From: a virus | IMG/VR virus record: IMGVR_UViG_3300025759_008647 | Coordinates: 1 to 21,404 of that record | Length of the DNA: 21,404 bases | Direction: 5' to 3' (one strand) | Shown: piece by piece, positions 1-9,333 of the stretch | Position numbering within the stretch: position 1 is the stretch's first letter | Layout: each line of letters opens with the position of its first letter | Notes under the pieces: generated by a model | What the model was told of the DNA's origin: nothing | The model's database searches: none | The model's input: the letters and a program-made list of their open reading frames with translations, nothing else | Translations under genes and position numbers: made by a program

Positions 1-2199
1 TACACTAGTTAATTGACCCTCTGCGGTCAGAGGTACAATAGGAATTAACTCAAGCTCCGCTTTATTTGGATTGATTGTATCTGCGTAATTAGCAAGGTCA
101 ATGTACGCTTGTGACTTAAGACCCCAATCATCTTTATCTGAATAAAGCTTTTGTAAGTCAGCTGGTAACGCCTCAAACAATTCTCTAAATTTAATAGGAT
201 CTAGCGTTTGGGAAAGCTTTCGAATAAGTTTACCTTTAGCAACTAACTCTGAAAACCTTTTACTTTCAGGATTAAAGATTACTTCTTCAGCTAACTTTAG
301 AGTAGCATTAAAACCCATGTCTTCTGCACGAGTTGTATTAGGATTTACCGATTGAAAGTCTTCTTTGTTAAGCAACGCTCGTCCAATAATATATTTAAAG
401 TTACGCATAATTTCTGCGTCTGGTTGACGAGAATCAATAAAGATTGGATTAGCACTGATAAGCATGTTTCGAACAGCCTTACTGTTCTGAGGATCAAATG
501 CAGAGTTCCTAAAATGAAAACGGTTATTTGCTGACGCATAAAAACGTTTCATATAAAAAGACCTATCTTTAAACTGGTCTGCTACCATAAGGTTTTTAAT
601 ACGAAGTCTTGCTTGCATTGCAATAATTAAATCAGCTTGTTGTGCGGCATCTGCTTCAGTAACACCTTCACGCATAATTGCAGAACGATAATATTTATCC
701 CAATCATTTTCAGAAATGCCTAACAGAGTAGCGGTTGGGTGTGTCGAACAAAACTTAGTTGGATGCTGATCAATAAAAGCTCTTCGACTAAGAACTACCC
801 TTCTATTTTTAATATTGTATCTAATGTTAGCATGGACAATATTAGACAAGGTATTTAAACCATTGTCGTTAACTCGCATTGCTGTGCGCCCCATATGATT
901 AAGCGCATCGAGTTCTTCGTTACTATCTGATCGTTTGCTTTTAACAGATACATTGCCTGTTTGTTTAAATCCTCTATCTCGCTCTAAACCAAAACCAACG
1001 CCATTAGTTAATGGTGTTAAAGACGGTAAGATAGATCTTTCTGGAAACACATCGTCTAGGACTTCTCGTACACCGTCAAAAAAGGAAATTGCATCCTCTG
1101 TAAAGTCATAGAAGGTATTCCCTTCGTGTGTAACTTCTTTAATAAACCCTAATTGATTCATTGCCATATAAGACAATCCATCTAAAGCCTCTAAAGATTT
1201 TGCATCTGCACGATCACCTTCACCACCAAATAAAACAGTTGCTGCTCCAACTTGTCCTTGATTTTGTAAAGCACGATTAAGAATACCTTTTCCAAAACGA
1301 GACCGTTCAAACAATGGATTAATACGCATTCCTGCTTTAGGGCGAGTAATTGGATTTCCAGTTTCTACTTCTTGGAAATAATCTAAAACACTATCTTCTG
1401 ACATATAGGAATCTTCAGGATCTAAGCCTTCCATTGTCATTTGATCGCGTCTATTTAATTCGTCTAAAACATTTTCAGCAAATTGTAATGCTAGTACATT
1501 ACCAAACTTAAGGCTGACCGTTCCATCTGCATTAAGCAAACCCCCTCGCTGGAGATAGTCCTGTAACTTAGTCATATCTGGATCTGAAGAAGTAAAAGCA
1601 GGGGTACCCACATCACTGATAGCACCAGTAAACGCACGACCAAGATTAACTAACTTGTTAACCGCCCCTGCACTTGCAGTAACAGGTAAGTTAACGCTCT
1701 GCATTTCTGATTTGAACTGATCAATGCTTTGATATTGAAAAGGAATATCTGCGGTAGTTTGAATACCAGACAACTCTTTTGCTTCGTCTAGTAATGAACG
1801 TGCTTGTTGTTCAGTAGGCGAAAACGGACGCCCCTGCTCATCAAACATTTGGGTGCGCATTAGTTCTTTAATTAAAGGATCATCAGACTGTTCTGCTAAC
1901 ATACGTTGCGAAAGCTCTTGCTCACGACTAACAGGTTGCTGTGGCTGGCCTAACATCTGATCAGCAACCATCTGTGCTTTAGGCGATAAGTCTGCTGTCT
2001 CATCTCTTACTGGTGTTGCTACACCAATTTGTTCTTCTGCTAACCTTGCAGCTGGCATTTCAAGAAGCGTATTCCGTTTTGCTTCTGCGGCAACAAAATC
2101 AGGATCAGTCGTTAATGCTTCTTCTCTTGTTTGCCTATTAATTTTTTCCTGATTTCTTTTTATATCAGATAACGCTTGAGTCGTTTTAAAACTCGACAT
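1..2199 (-). CDS. Putative virion-packaged single-subunit RNA polymerase, N-terminal 733 residues (3' end cut by window)
   Basis: Open without a stop from the ATG at 2199 to the window edge, so 733 residues are visible and the C-terminus is missing. AGGAGG at 2205-2210, 5 bases before the ATG, fixes the start. The family is read from three blocks that resemble T7-type RNA polymerases in order. Residues 392-404 (PSLTPLTNGVGFG) resemble the Pro-rich, Gly-rich block before the palm. Residues 439-454 (TAMRVNDNGLNTLSN) resemble T7's TAWKINKKVLAVAN. Residues 550-575 hold SANNR (556-560) where T7 has DWRGR, followed by FDPQNSK (568-574) where T7 has FNPQGND. N4 virion polymerase is known to carry TxxGR there, so a hydroxyl residue at the first position has precedent. 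Residues 1-150 are polar, with no recognised domain. The active-site motifs B and C would lie outside the window. As the gene follows two large ejection-protein genes, I infer that the product is packaged and injected to transcribe early genes. A non-catalytic virion protein descended from such a polymerase is the alternative. Confidence 0.62.
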   Translation of the reverse strand, partial: MSSFKTTQALSDIKRNQEKINRQTREEALTTDPDFVAAEAKRNTLLEMPAARLAEEQIGVATPVRDETADLSPKAQMVADQMLGQPQQPVSREQELSQRMLAEQSDDPLIKELMRTQMFDEQGRPFSPTEQQARSLLDEAKELSGIQTTADIPFQYQSIDQFKSEMQSVNLPVTASAGAVNKLVNLGRAFTGAISDVGTPAFTSSDPDMTKLQDYLQRGGLLNADGTVSLKFGNVLALQFAENVLDELNRRDQMTMEGLDPEDSYMSEDSVLDYFQEVETGNPITRPKAGMRINPLFERSRFGKGILNRALQNQGQVGAATVLFGGEGDRADAKSLEALDGLSYMAMNQLGFIKEVTHEGNTFYDFTEDAISFFDGVREVLDDVFPERSILPSLTPLTNGVGFGLERDRGFKQTGNVSVKSKRSDSNEELDALNHMGRTAMRVNDNGLNTLSNIVHANIRYNIKNRRVVLSRRAFIDQHPTKFCSTHPTATLLGISENDWDKYYRSAIMREGVTEADAAQQADLIIAMQARLRIKNLMVADQFKDRSFYMKRFYASANNRFHFRNSAFDPQNSKAVRNMLISANPIFIDSRQPDAEIMRNFKYIIGRALLNKEDFQSVNPNTTRAEDMGFNATLKLAEEVIFNPESKRFSELVAKGKLIRKLSQTLDPIKFRELFEALPADLQKLYSDKDDWGLKSQAYIDLANYADTINPNKAELELIPIVPLTAEGQLTSV

Positions 2200-2215
2200 A
2201 TAAACCTCCTAGAAA

Positions 2216-2240
2216 GGAAGGGAGCTTAGGACTCCCCTCC
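2216..2240 (-). terminator. Intergenic hairpin, possible terminator or attenuator
   Basis: On the minus strand the arms GGAGGGGAG (2240-2232) and CTCCCTTCC (2224-2216) form a 9-bp stem with one G-T pair and a 7-base loop TCCTAAG. The downstream tract is only TTTCT, so a classical terminator is weak. It fills the 45-base gap between the 1609-aa gene and the polymerase gene, and its foot ends 5 bases before the AGGAGG of the latter. It could lower or time expression of the last gene, protect an mRNA end, or be a processing site. Confidence 0.5.
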
Positions 2241-2244
2241 GTAG

Positions 2245-5200
2245 TTAGTTGAATAAATAATCTTCAATTGTTCTTGCAGGATTTTGACCAGATAAAATAT
2301 CAGTAGTCGCCCCTGCAGCTGCTCTTCTAGATTCAGAAGCGGGTCCAACAAATGGTAATGTCTTGTATATATTTGATACACCACGGGTTGCGTCCGATTG
2401 ATCTTCTGCACCGATGATCTGCCCCATACCTGTAACAATATTAGAGATATTCCTAGCTGTAGGCCCAGCCTCGCCTACTAACAAGCTAAATAACCAGTCA
2501 TCTCTATCAGGATATAGCGGGAACAATGCATCTACTACACGCTCACCTTGACCCAATACACCTGAAGCATATAATGCACGTTGAATATATGCTTGTGTTG
2601 CATTTTCTTTATCATTCATATAAGGAGAAGCACCAAGCGTATCCATATCTTCTAGACCAAATTTCAATAAGTCTTTAAGATATTGAGAACCGCCGCCTAA
2701 TGCTAACATAGTAACAATCAAAGCAAAAGTATTGTATTTGACTTGAGGTGTTCCTTTCATTAGATAACGTTGCCATAACTTTGGAATAACAACTGCTGTA
2801 AATGTACTAATAAAACCGTTGAACTGTGTTAATAATTGATAACGCGGATCCTGAAAAAACAATGGCCTATTTGTTGCTTGAGGATTTTGAACTCGTTCAA
2901 TAACAAACCGATAAACTGCTGTTTCAATTTGATCCTTCATAAATGTTTCAATTTCTTTTGCTTGCTCGATTATTTCGGCTTGCTCTAGAGTTGGATTTTT
3001 GTTTTTTAAGTTATCAATGATTGCTATTTGTTGCGGTGAAAGCGGAATAGAGTACTCATATGCTTCACGATAACTGGACTCATTAACATTAAACATCTGA
3101 TGGCGTTCTAATACCTGCATATCCATCATCTTAGTAACAAAGCCCTCAACATCCATACCTAAATCAGAAAGCATAGTATAAGCTTCTGCATCAAACGCAT
3201 CAAACTTTTCGAAGTCAAATTCAATATTTGGATTTGCTTCTTTAGATTTGATTTCTTTTAACGGTGCAGACAAAAGAATTTCTGCTCTATAACGAATTGT
3301 ATCAAGTGCAGTAGCTGCTGCTGCTTTTCTTTGGAAATGAGTTATATGTTTAATACCTACATATTTAAAGAAAGATTCATGCAGCTGAACCATTGAAACA
3401 TCTCTTTCACCTGTAGCAAAGCGATCAACAATAGTCGTATTATTAATAGGTAAGCCTACTGTATTAAGTAACTTTGTTGTATCATCTACTTCTTTTGTTA
3501 CTGCTTCTTTAAATGTCTTACCTAGTTCTTTAGCCAGGTTATTTGTTGCAGACTTCCATTCATCATCATCCATTAATGCGTAATAAACCATTGCGGTTTC
3601 TGGCATTGAAGAAATAGCTGACAAAGAAAGACCTGCAAATATAGACCAAGTAACTAAGAAACGATTTACAGCTGCCCAAGTAGGATTCTTAATTGGGTTA
3701 AAGTTACCGTAATTAGAGTCGATACCTGCTTTATAATAATACGCAAATTGTTCTACGTCTTCTTTAGTCATCTTAGACCCAGACTGTGGATTATTAACTT
3801 CCTCTATCATTTTATGCAGCAAGTAATCTAGCTTACGTCCAGCATGACCAAAGTATTTTGTAATCGTAATATATTTTGCAGCATCTTTAGCCATAAGATT
3901 AATATGCTCAAACATATTTTCATTTGCAAACTCTTCAAACCCTTTTGAAGTTTGTAGCAACCTAAACTGTGTTTCTACAAACCCTGGATAAAAGGTATAG
4001 TTACCATCTACTAAGGAAAAGTCGTCTAAGAAAGTAGCTTGGCCTTTGTATGCAATATTTTGCCAAAGTATTTTAGCATATTCCGCATCAACTCCTGCAT
4101 TGATTGCCCACTTAATAAATTGGTCTTTCTTATCTCTGACCTTTCTAAAGTCAAAGCCTTGGCTTCTGTACCACCAATCTCGCGGTAAACTAAATGCATT
4201 TGGTACACCTGTTTCTTCTTGATGCGCCGCATTTACTTCTTCTAATATTTTTAAAGATTGTTTTTGAATTAACCCTGTGGCAGCTAATAAACCTCTCGCT
4301 TCATTTAGAGTTAAGTCTCTTTCAATCTCTCTGCCATTAACTTTACTTTTAATTTTAAAACTAAACTCATCAGGTTTTTTACGATCGTTAATAAAACGCT
4401 GAGTATAAGTTGCCGCACCAGACGTAATAAAAGTTCTAATACGATAAGACATCTCCTCAATATTTTTATGAGTAGCTTTTTTATAGCCAAGTAGCTTAGC
4501 TATCTTTTGCTCATCGACGTATTGAGTAAGGTCTGCTAACTTCTCATCATTAAATTGCCTAAAGCCTTTGCCATGATGAAAAGAACCTGTGGTATACTGA
4601 CTAAAACGAGCTAACAAATCACGAGCAGCTGGACTACTCATTATTTTTGTGATGTCGCCTAATGCTTTTTCAAGGGCTTGATAAAGCCGCTGAATACCAG
4701 TTGCTGTAGAAGTTATGTAATCATATACATCTTTGTTATTCTTAAGAAAATTAGGAATTCCTTTTTTAGTTTTTGAAAATGTATTTGCAGCTTTAGCAAA
4801 CTTATTTCCTTTGAATTCCTGTTTGTCTTTCTTTTTATCAGCTTCTTTTTGTTCTTCTGTCTTAGATTCAGAGTTAACATAGTCTGTTAACGCTTCAACT
4901 TCATCATTTGTAAGAGGCTTTCCTCCTGCTTGACGTCGAGCTAACTCTGTTCTTGCTGCTGCCTTTACAGCCTCATCTGTTGTAGATGCTCGCCCTGACA
5001 ATTGGGTAGTTAATTCGTCTAATCTTTGCGCTTCTGCTCTAGCTTCTCTATACTCTCTATATTCGGCTGACTCACGCTTAAGTCGATTACCTTCCTCTTT
5101 TGTGATACGACCAGCATCAACATCATTATCTATCTTTTCGTTAAGAGTATCTCTAGCTTTTCTAGCTTCTTCTACTCGTGTTTTAGCAGCTTCATACTGT

Positions 5201-7074
5201 TTATAAGTTTCACCAAAAGGATCTGTGATTAAATCAATTAGGTCTTGATTAGACCGTTTTGCTACATCAACAAATGACTTAAGCCTTTCAATAGGAAACT
5301 TATTTATTAGACTTGACAATACACTACTGCTTTCAATAGTTTCTACTGTCTTATTAGAAACATTCTTATCAGTTAACCTACGTTGAACAATGTTATTATT
5401 AGGGTTATATTGGTTTTTATCGATATCATCTTGATAATTAATATCTTGTTGAGCAATGTTTTCATCAACAGAGTTAACACCCCCCTGTTGATCCATTACT
5501 TCCATTCGCTTTTGGTTAACAACACTATATCTTTTCTGATCCATCTTTTGAAAACCAGTTTGATATAGCTTTGATTTACCTTGCTCATAAATGTTACCTG
5601 CAATAGATAACCCACCACCAAGAGTACCACCCGCAATACCTGCATTAATCAGTCGATTATACATTTCATCAGCGGTATACGAAGCATCTGATGCCGCTGC
5701 AGCTGCACCCATCTGAACAATTTCTTGAGCAATCTCTGTACCAGATTCTCGTAATGCACCTTGCAATCCATGCAATGCTACATCTTTTGCACTAAAAGGC
5801 TTACCATATTTTTTAATAATGCCTTTTATATTCTCAGTTTTTGCAAGTGCTTTTAAGAATCGTCCTTGCTCTCTAAGAGTTGCACTATAAACTTCTTTAC
5901 GGGCATCCTCTAGCGATATTGTATAGTTAAGCTTTTTGCGATACGCCTTTGCAGCTTGCTCCATGCCTTCTTTGGTCATTAGGTTAACGCTAGGTGCAAT
6001 TAAACCTTTTAAACCTAAACGATCTAATGCACCAATTGTAACACCTGCCATACTTGCAGTAACAAATTGACCGACTCCACGGTCGCCCTCCATTTCATTC
6101 CATACTTGACCAGCATAGATAAATGAAGTTGGAAGTAAAGCTGTGCTTGTAGCGGCTACCCCACCAATAATAGGGTTGCCTGTTAAAACAGTAGTTGCAA
6201 TACCTACAGGAACTGCAGCTGCCATTGCACCAAAGGTTGTAACCATATATGGTGCTGCCATTGCTGCATTATTAAGTAAGTATTGAAAGGCATTTCCAAT
6301 ACTGTCAATTTCACGATAATCAAGGATAACTTCAGGTGCAGTTCTCATTTGATCTCTAGCACGAAGAACACCTTGATCACCGATATTTTCAATCATCTCA
6401 ATATCAGTAGTTTCACCGATAGCATCAAGATAACCGTAAAAGCCTTCTTTAACGCCTAACCAACCTTGATCCCATGCAGTACCTACTTGACCCCAAACAC
6501 CTTTGGCTTCGTTGTCTAGTGTTCGACTATGATCCCTAAACATTACACCTGAATGCAAAGCAGGATCATAAGTTGATTCGTCTAACGCATCATCTTTAAA
6601 TCCAACGCCATAATCAAACATAACGTCTTGTACATTACGACCGAGATCATCAAACGCAGTTCCTTGTAATCCTAATGCTCTATTTAATTCTGCAGCATTA
6701 AGTGCGTCTAACGAGTCTTGGTCTGTAAATAGATTAGGCAGCATAATCCCTGATGCAATAGCAACTTCAGAAAGGCGGTCTCCCTTTTCATTATAACGCT
6801 CAATAATTTCACGACCATACTTGTCGTAATTACCTGTGCGTTCTTTATAAATAAAACCGCCTTCCTCAATAAGTTGTTGCATTGCACGAGTCTGTTCAAT
6901 TGCACCTACTTCAGTAGGAGAAAAATACTCTTCGCCATACTTATCTTCTTTAACGCTTGCTTCTTCACGAGCATTAATTCCGGCATGACGTTGAGATCTA
7001 CCAAGAATATCTACTTCGGTATCACCATCGATAAGTTCGGATGGTAAACCTTTGTCATCGAAAATGGTAGCCAT
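2245..7074 (-). CDS. Large internal virion / DNA-ejection protein (1609 aa)
   Basis: I recognise no enzyme domain. The size, place and layout fit the giant internal proteins that podoviruses eject through the cell envelope (the role of T7 gp15/gp16). Residues about 264-325 are Ala/Gly-rich and hydrophobic, with several possible membrane segments. About 470-510 is a second Ala/Gly-rich stretch following a Glu-rich helix (ESGTEIAQEIVQ). About 620-695 is a highly charged Arg/Glu/Lys helix, likely coiled coil. About 700-775 is Lys/Glu-rich and polar. Further hydrophobic segments lie near 1132-1160 and 1448-1465. The C-terminus (LPFVGPASESRRAAAG, then NPARTIEDYLFN) has the Gly/Ala/Arg-rich style common in such proteins. 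AGGAG 6 bases before the ATG supports the start, and the gene before ends 12 bases upstream. The product probably works with the 748-aa transglycosylase protein and the polymerase as an ejected set. The exact role is inferred. Confidence 0.6.
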   Translation of the reverse strand: MATIFDDKGLPSELIDGDTEVDILGRSQRHAGINAREEASVKEDKYGEEYFSPTEVGAIEQTRAMQQLIEEGGFIYKERTGNYDKYGREIIERYNEKGDRLSEVAIASGIMLPNLFTDQDSLDALNAAELNRALGLQGTAFDDLGRNVQDVMFDYGVGFKDDALDESTYDPALHSGVMFRDHSRTLDNEAKGVWGQVGTAWDQGWLGVKEGFYGYLDAIGETTDIEMIENIGDQGVLRARDQMRTAPEVILDYREIDSIGNAFQYLLNNAAMAAPYMVTTFGAMAAAVPVGIATTVLTGNPIIGGVAATSTALLPTSFIYAGQVWNEMEGDRGVGQFVTASMAGVTIGALDRLGLKGLIAPSVNLMTKEGMEQAAKAYRKKLNYTISLEDARKEVYSATLREQGRFLKALAKTENIKGIIKKYGKPFSAKDVALHGLQGALRESGTEIAQEIVQMGAAAAASDASYTADEMYNRLINAGIAGGTLGGGLSIAGNIYEQGKSKLYQTGFQKMDQKRYSVVNQKRMEVMDQQGGVNSVDENIAQQDINYQDDIDKNQYNPNNNIVQRRLTDKNVSNKTVETIESSSVLSSLINKFPIERLKSFVDVAKRSNQDLIDLITDPFGETYKQYEAAKTRVEEARKARDTLNEKIDNDVDAGRITKEEGNRLKRESAEYREYREARAEAQRLDELTTQLSGRASTTDEAVKAAARTELARRQAGGKPLTNDEVEALTDYVNSESKTEEQKEADKKKDKQEFKGNKFAKAANTFSKTKKGIPNFLKNNKDVYDYITSTATGIQRLYQALEKALGDITKIMSSPAARDLLARFSQYTTGSFHHGKGFRQFNDEKLADLTQYVDEQKIAKLLGYKKATHKNIEEMSYRIRTFITSGAATYTQRFINDRKKPDEFSFKIKSKVNGREIERDLTLNEARGLLAATGLIQKQSLKILEEVNAAHQEETGVPNAFSLPRDWWYRSQGFDFRKVRDKKDQFIKWAINAGVDAEYAKILWQNIAYKGQATFLDDFSLVDGNYTFYPGFVETQFRLLQTSKGFEEFANENMFEHINLMAKDAAKYITITKYFGHAGRKLDYLLHKMIEEVNNPQSGSKMTKEDVEQFAYYYKAGIDSNYGNFNPIKNPTWAAVNRFLVTWSIFAGLSLSAISSMPETAMVYYALMDDDEWKSATNNLAKELGKTFKEAVTKEVDDTTKLLNTVGLPINNTTIVDRFATGERDVSMVQLHESFFKYVGIKHITHFQRKAAAATALDTIRYRAEILLSAPLKEIKSKEANPNIEFDFEKFDAFDAEAYTMLSDLGMDVEGFVTKMMDMQVLERHQMFNVNESSYREAYEYSIPLSPQQIAIIDNLKNKNPTLEQAEIIEQAKEIETFMKDQIETAVYRFVIERVQNPQATNRPLFFQDPRYQLLTQFNGFISTFTAVVIPKLWQRYLMKGTPQVKYNTFALIVTMLALGGGSQYLKDLLKFGLEDMDTLGASPYMNDKENATQAYIQRALYASGVLGQGERVVDALFPLYPDRDDWLFSLLVGEAGPTARNISNIVTGMGQIIGAEDQSDATRGVSNIYKTLPFVGPASESRRAAAGATTDILSGQNPARTIEDYLFN

Positions 7075-7086
7075 ACTTTTCTCCTA

Positions 7087-9333
7087 TTATTTATTTTCGT
7101 TATAAAACTGAACAGCAGGATTATTCGGATCCCCGTTTGCTAGCTGGAAGTTACGAACAAACCAAAGAAAGCCATTGTAACCATCTTCAGCTTTTTCGTC
7201 TGTAAATCCACGCATATTAGCTTTCTTTGCTTGTGCGCTAAAGTAAATACGCTCTAACTCTTTCCAATATGCCTGATATGCTTCTGTTGAAGGCAATCTG
7301 TTTTCAGCATACTTATGAACCTCTAAAATAAATTGGGGATCAGTGTCACCAAACTTAGTAGGCATAAGCCCTGTCGTTTGTGTAATTGTTTCTGCAACAA
7401 AGAAAGCCTTTAAGGAGTTAGTAGGATCAGTATCTCTGTTTCCTGTTTTGTATGCAAATACAGCATCACCCCACTTTTCTAATGCACGAGTCATAGCTGT
7501 TTTAACTTTAGACGCATTAGCAGGATCTGCTCCATAGCGCATCATCATATCAAAGTAAAGATCTTTAGCTGCATCAGCAGTTGTTGCACTATCAAGGTCA
7601 ACTCGCTTTTCCTTTTCACGCCCACTATTAACTCTGTTTTCAATAAGCTTCATTCTTTCAACAAACTGATTGAATACTGTTTCAGAATCATGCAGAGAAT
7701 CTTTTGCTTTAACAGCTCCTGCATTAATTGCGTTAATTAATTTAGGAGGTGTGTTAGGATCATCATCATGGTCTACCCTAATATATGGAACATCATTAAT
7801 AGTAACTGCTTGTTGTAATCCATAATCAGGAGTATACATCATATCGCCTAATTTCTGTGTTCCTGGTTTTGGAATTAAATCATCAGGGTTTAATGTTTGC
7901 ATAAATCGATTATAAGATTGTACAGTATACGCAGAACGGTTAGCTTCAACAGCATCTACCATTCGCTTTTGCTGATCTTCATTTCGAGTCACATAGCTTT
8001 TTGCTGCATAATTAAGAGATCCCTTATGGTCGTAACCTAATGCACGAGAGCCAGCATAGTTAATTGCCATCCGCGCAAGTTCTTTACCATCAAACATTTC
8101 ACCTGCTGCTTCCCTAATAAATCCAAAGATTCGTTGTGCAAGAGAAGGATCACTTTCAATTAAATCTCGACCAGCTTTAGAAACTTGATCACCCTCACCT
8201 GCTCCAGGCGAGTTGCTATCTTTAGTATCTTCAATTATCCCTTGAATTAATGCATCATTTTCTGATACTGGTTTTTCCTTTTCTTTTTCTTTAGGGGGCG
8301 GTGGAGGTAAGTCTTCCATGCCTGTAGATGCACCTTCATCTAGAGAAGGATCACCACTTATGCCTAGTCCTGGCCTATTAATTGGTATTTCTTCTTCATC
8401 TAAAGCGGCATTATCACTTACAGCTACAACAGAGGGTTCTGCAGTAGGAGGAATAACTGTTTCTGCTTTATATTCACCAAATGTTGCGCCTTCATCAAGC
8501 GATGGATCTCCGCTAATCCCAACCGCTGGAACAGGCGGCTGTTCCTCTGCAGGAACTTCCGGTACTATTGTAGCTGCTTCAGCTGTACTAACTGGATTTA
8601 GCATTGAAAGAATACTATCAACAATTCCAGGCTCTTTTTTTGTCTGAAGATTAGCCATAACTTTAATAGGGTATTCAATTGTTTCCTGAGTAAGCGGATC
8701 GCCTTCTCCTGCTTTAAACCTAGCAATACGTCCTGGACCTGCATTATAAGCTTGAAGAACCTCTTCCATTGTATAGTCAGGATTATTTGCAGCAATCCCT
8801 GCAAGGTAACTGCGAGCAAACTCTCTTGACTTTACAGGATCAGTTAATTCTTCTTGACTTAAAGGAGTTACTCCATATCCAGGCTGAGCTGCAGTGGCTG
8901 GCATAATTTGGTAAGGACCAAGTGCTCCCGCAGAAGATTTTGCTTCAACATCACCTCCAGACTCTACTTGCATAATGCTATCTAACAACTCATCCGTTAG
9001 CCAGCTAGGTGTGCTACCACCTTCTGCACGATATAAAGAAGATAAGTTATTTATCATACCACCACTAAACACATAACTAGGAATACTACCGCCTTGAGCC
9101 GCTTGCATTTCCTTTCCTTCTTCATTTATTTCTTCGAGAAGAGGTTCATACTTGCGAGTAGCTTCTGCATTAATAACATATTCTCCAGGAGTTAACCATG
9201 CTGGAACTGTATCTGTGCCTTTAGGGTCTCCAGGATGATCATATTTAGGGGTCATCATAGGAGGCACTTCAGCGAACTCTACAGCAATCTCATTGCCATA
9301 GCGATCTTTTTGCATAAAGCTTTTAATTTGCAT
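7087..9333 (-). CDS. Internal virion protein with soluble lytic transglycosylase (SLT) domain (748 aa)
   Basis: Probable ejected peptidoglycan-cleaving virion protein that opens the cell wall for DNA entry. Residues 41-58 carry DTVPAWLTPGEYVINAEA, a motif widespread near the ends of phage tape-measure and internal proteins. Residues 111-205 form an SLT/goose-lysozyme-like domain. E124 in MQVESGG is the expected catalytic glutamate, then SSAGALGPYQIMPATA (133-147) and AYNAGPGRI (195-203), both typical of the family. Residues 240-380 are a Pro/Glu/Lys-rich, low-complexity linker with a repeated GISGDPSLDEG element. The remaining 370 residues are predicted soluble and unrecognised. The GGAGG that serves its ATG lies inside the end of the gene before, and the junction is TAATG. 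T7 gp16 also joins an SLT domain to a long ejection protein, but there it is at the N-terminus of a much larger chain. The enzymatic call is firm; the ejection role is inferred from context. Confidence 0.8.
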   Translation of the reverse strand: MQIKSFMQKDRYGNEIAVEFAEVPPMMTPKYDHPGDPKGTDTVPAWLTPGEYVINAEATRKYEPLLEEINEEGKEMQAAQGGSIPSYVFSGGMINNLSSLYRAEGGSTPSWLTDELLDSIMQVESGGDVEAKSSAGALGPYQIMPATAAQPGYGVTPLSQEELTDPVKSREFARSYLAGIAANNPDYTMEEVLQAYNAGPGRIARFKAGEGDPLTQETIEYPIKVMANLQTKKEPGIVDSILSMLNPVSTAEAATIVPEVPAEEQPPVPAVGISGDPSLDEGATFGEYKAETVIPPTAEPSVVAVSDNAALDEEEIPINRPGLGISGDPSLDEGASTGMEDLPPPPPKEKEKEKPVSENDALIQGIIEDTKDSNSPGAGEGDQVSKAGRDLIESDPSLAQRIFGFIREAAGEMFDGKELARMAINYAGSRALGYDHKGSLNYAAKSYVTRNEDQQKRMVDAVEANRSAYTVQSYNRFMQTLNPDDLIPKPGTQKLGDMMYTPDYGLQQAVTINDVPYIRVDHDDDPNTPPKLINAINAGAVKAKDSLHDSETVFNQFVERMKLIENRVNSGREKEKRVDLDSATTADAAKDLYFDMMMRYGADPANASKVKTAMTRALEKWGDAVFAYKTGNRDTDPTNSLKAFFVAETITQTTGLMPTKFGDTDPQFILEVHKYAENRLPSTEAYQAYWKELERIYFSAQAKKANMRGFTDEKAEDGYNGFLWFVRNFQLANGDPNNPAVQFYNENK
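8332..8520 (-). repeat. Coding repeat GISGDPSLDEG in the linker of the transglycosylase protein
   Basis: Two perfect copies of GISGDPSLDEG, at residues 272-282 and 324-334, are encoded by diverged DNA. A weaker relative (SDNAALDEEE, 306-315) lies between them, and another (SENDALIQG, 357-365) follows. The protein repeat is conserved while the codons differ, which suggests selection on the peptide rather than recent duplication. It may be a short linear binding motif for a virion partner; that role is speculative. Confidence 0.65.

Noticed and set aside
345-539. Short out-of-frame open frames inside the polymerase gene.
   Set aside because: The long frame is uninterrupted from 2199 to 1 and carries family-like motifs; the short ones have no ribosome site.
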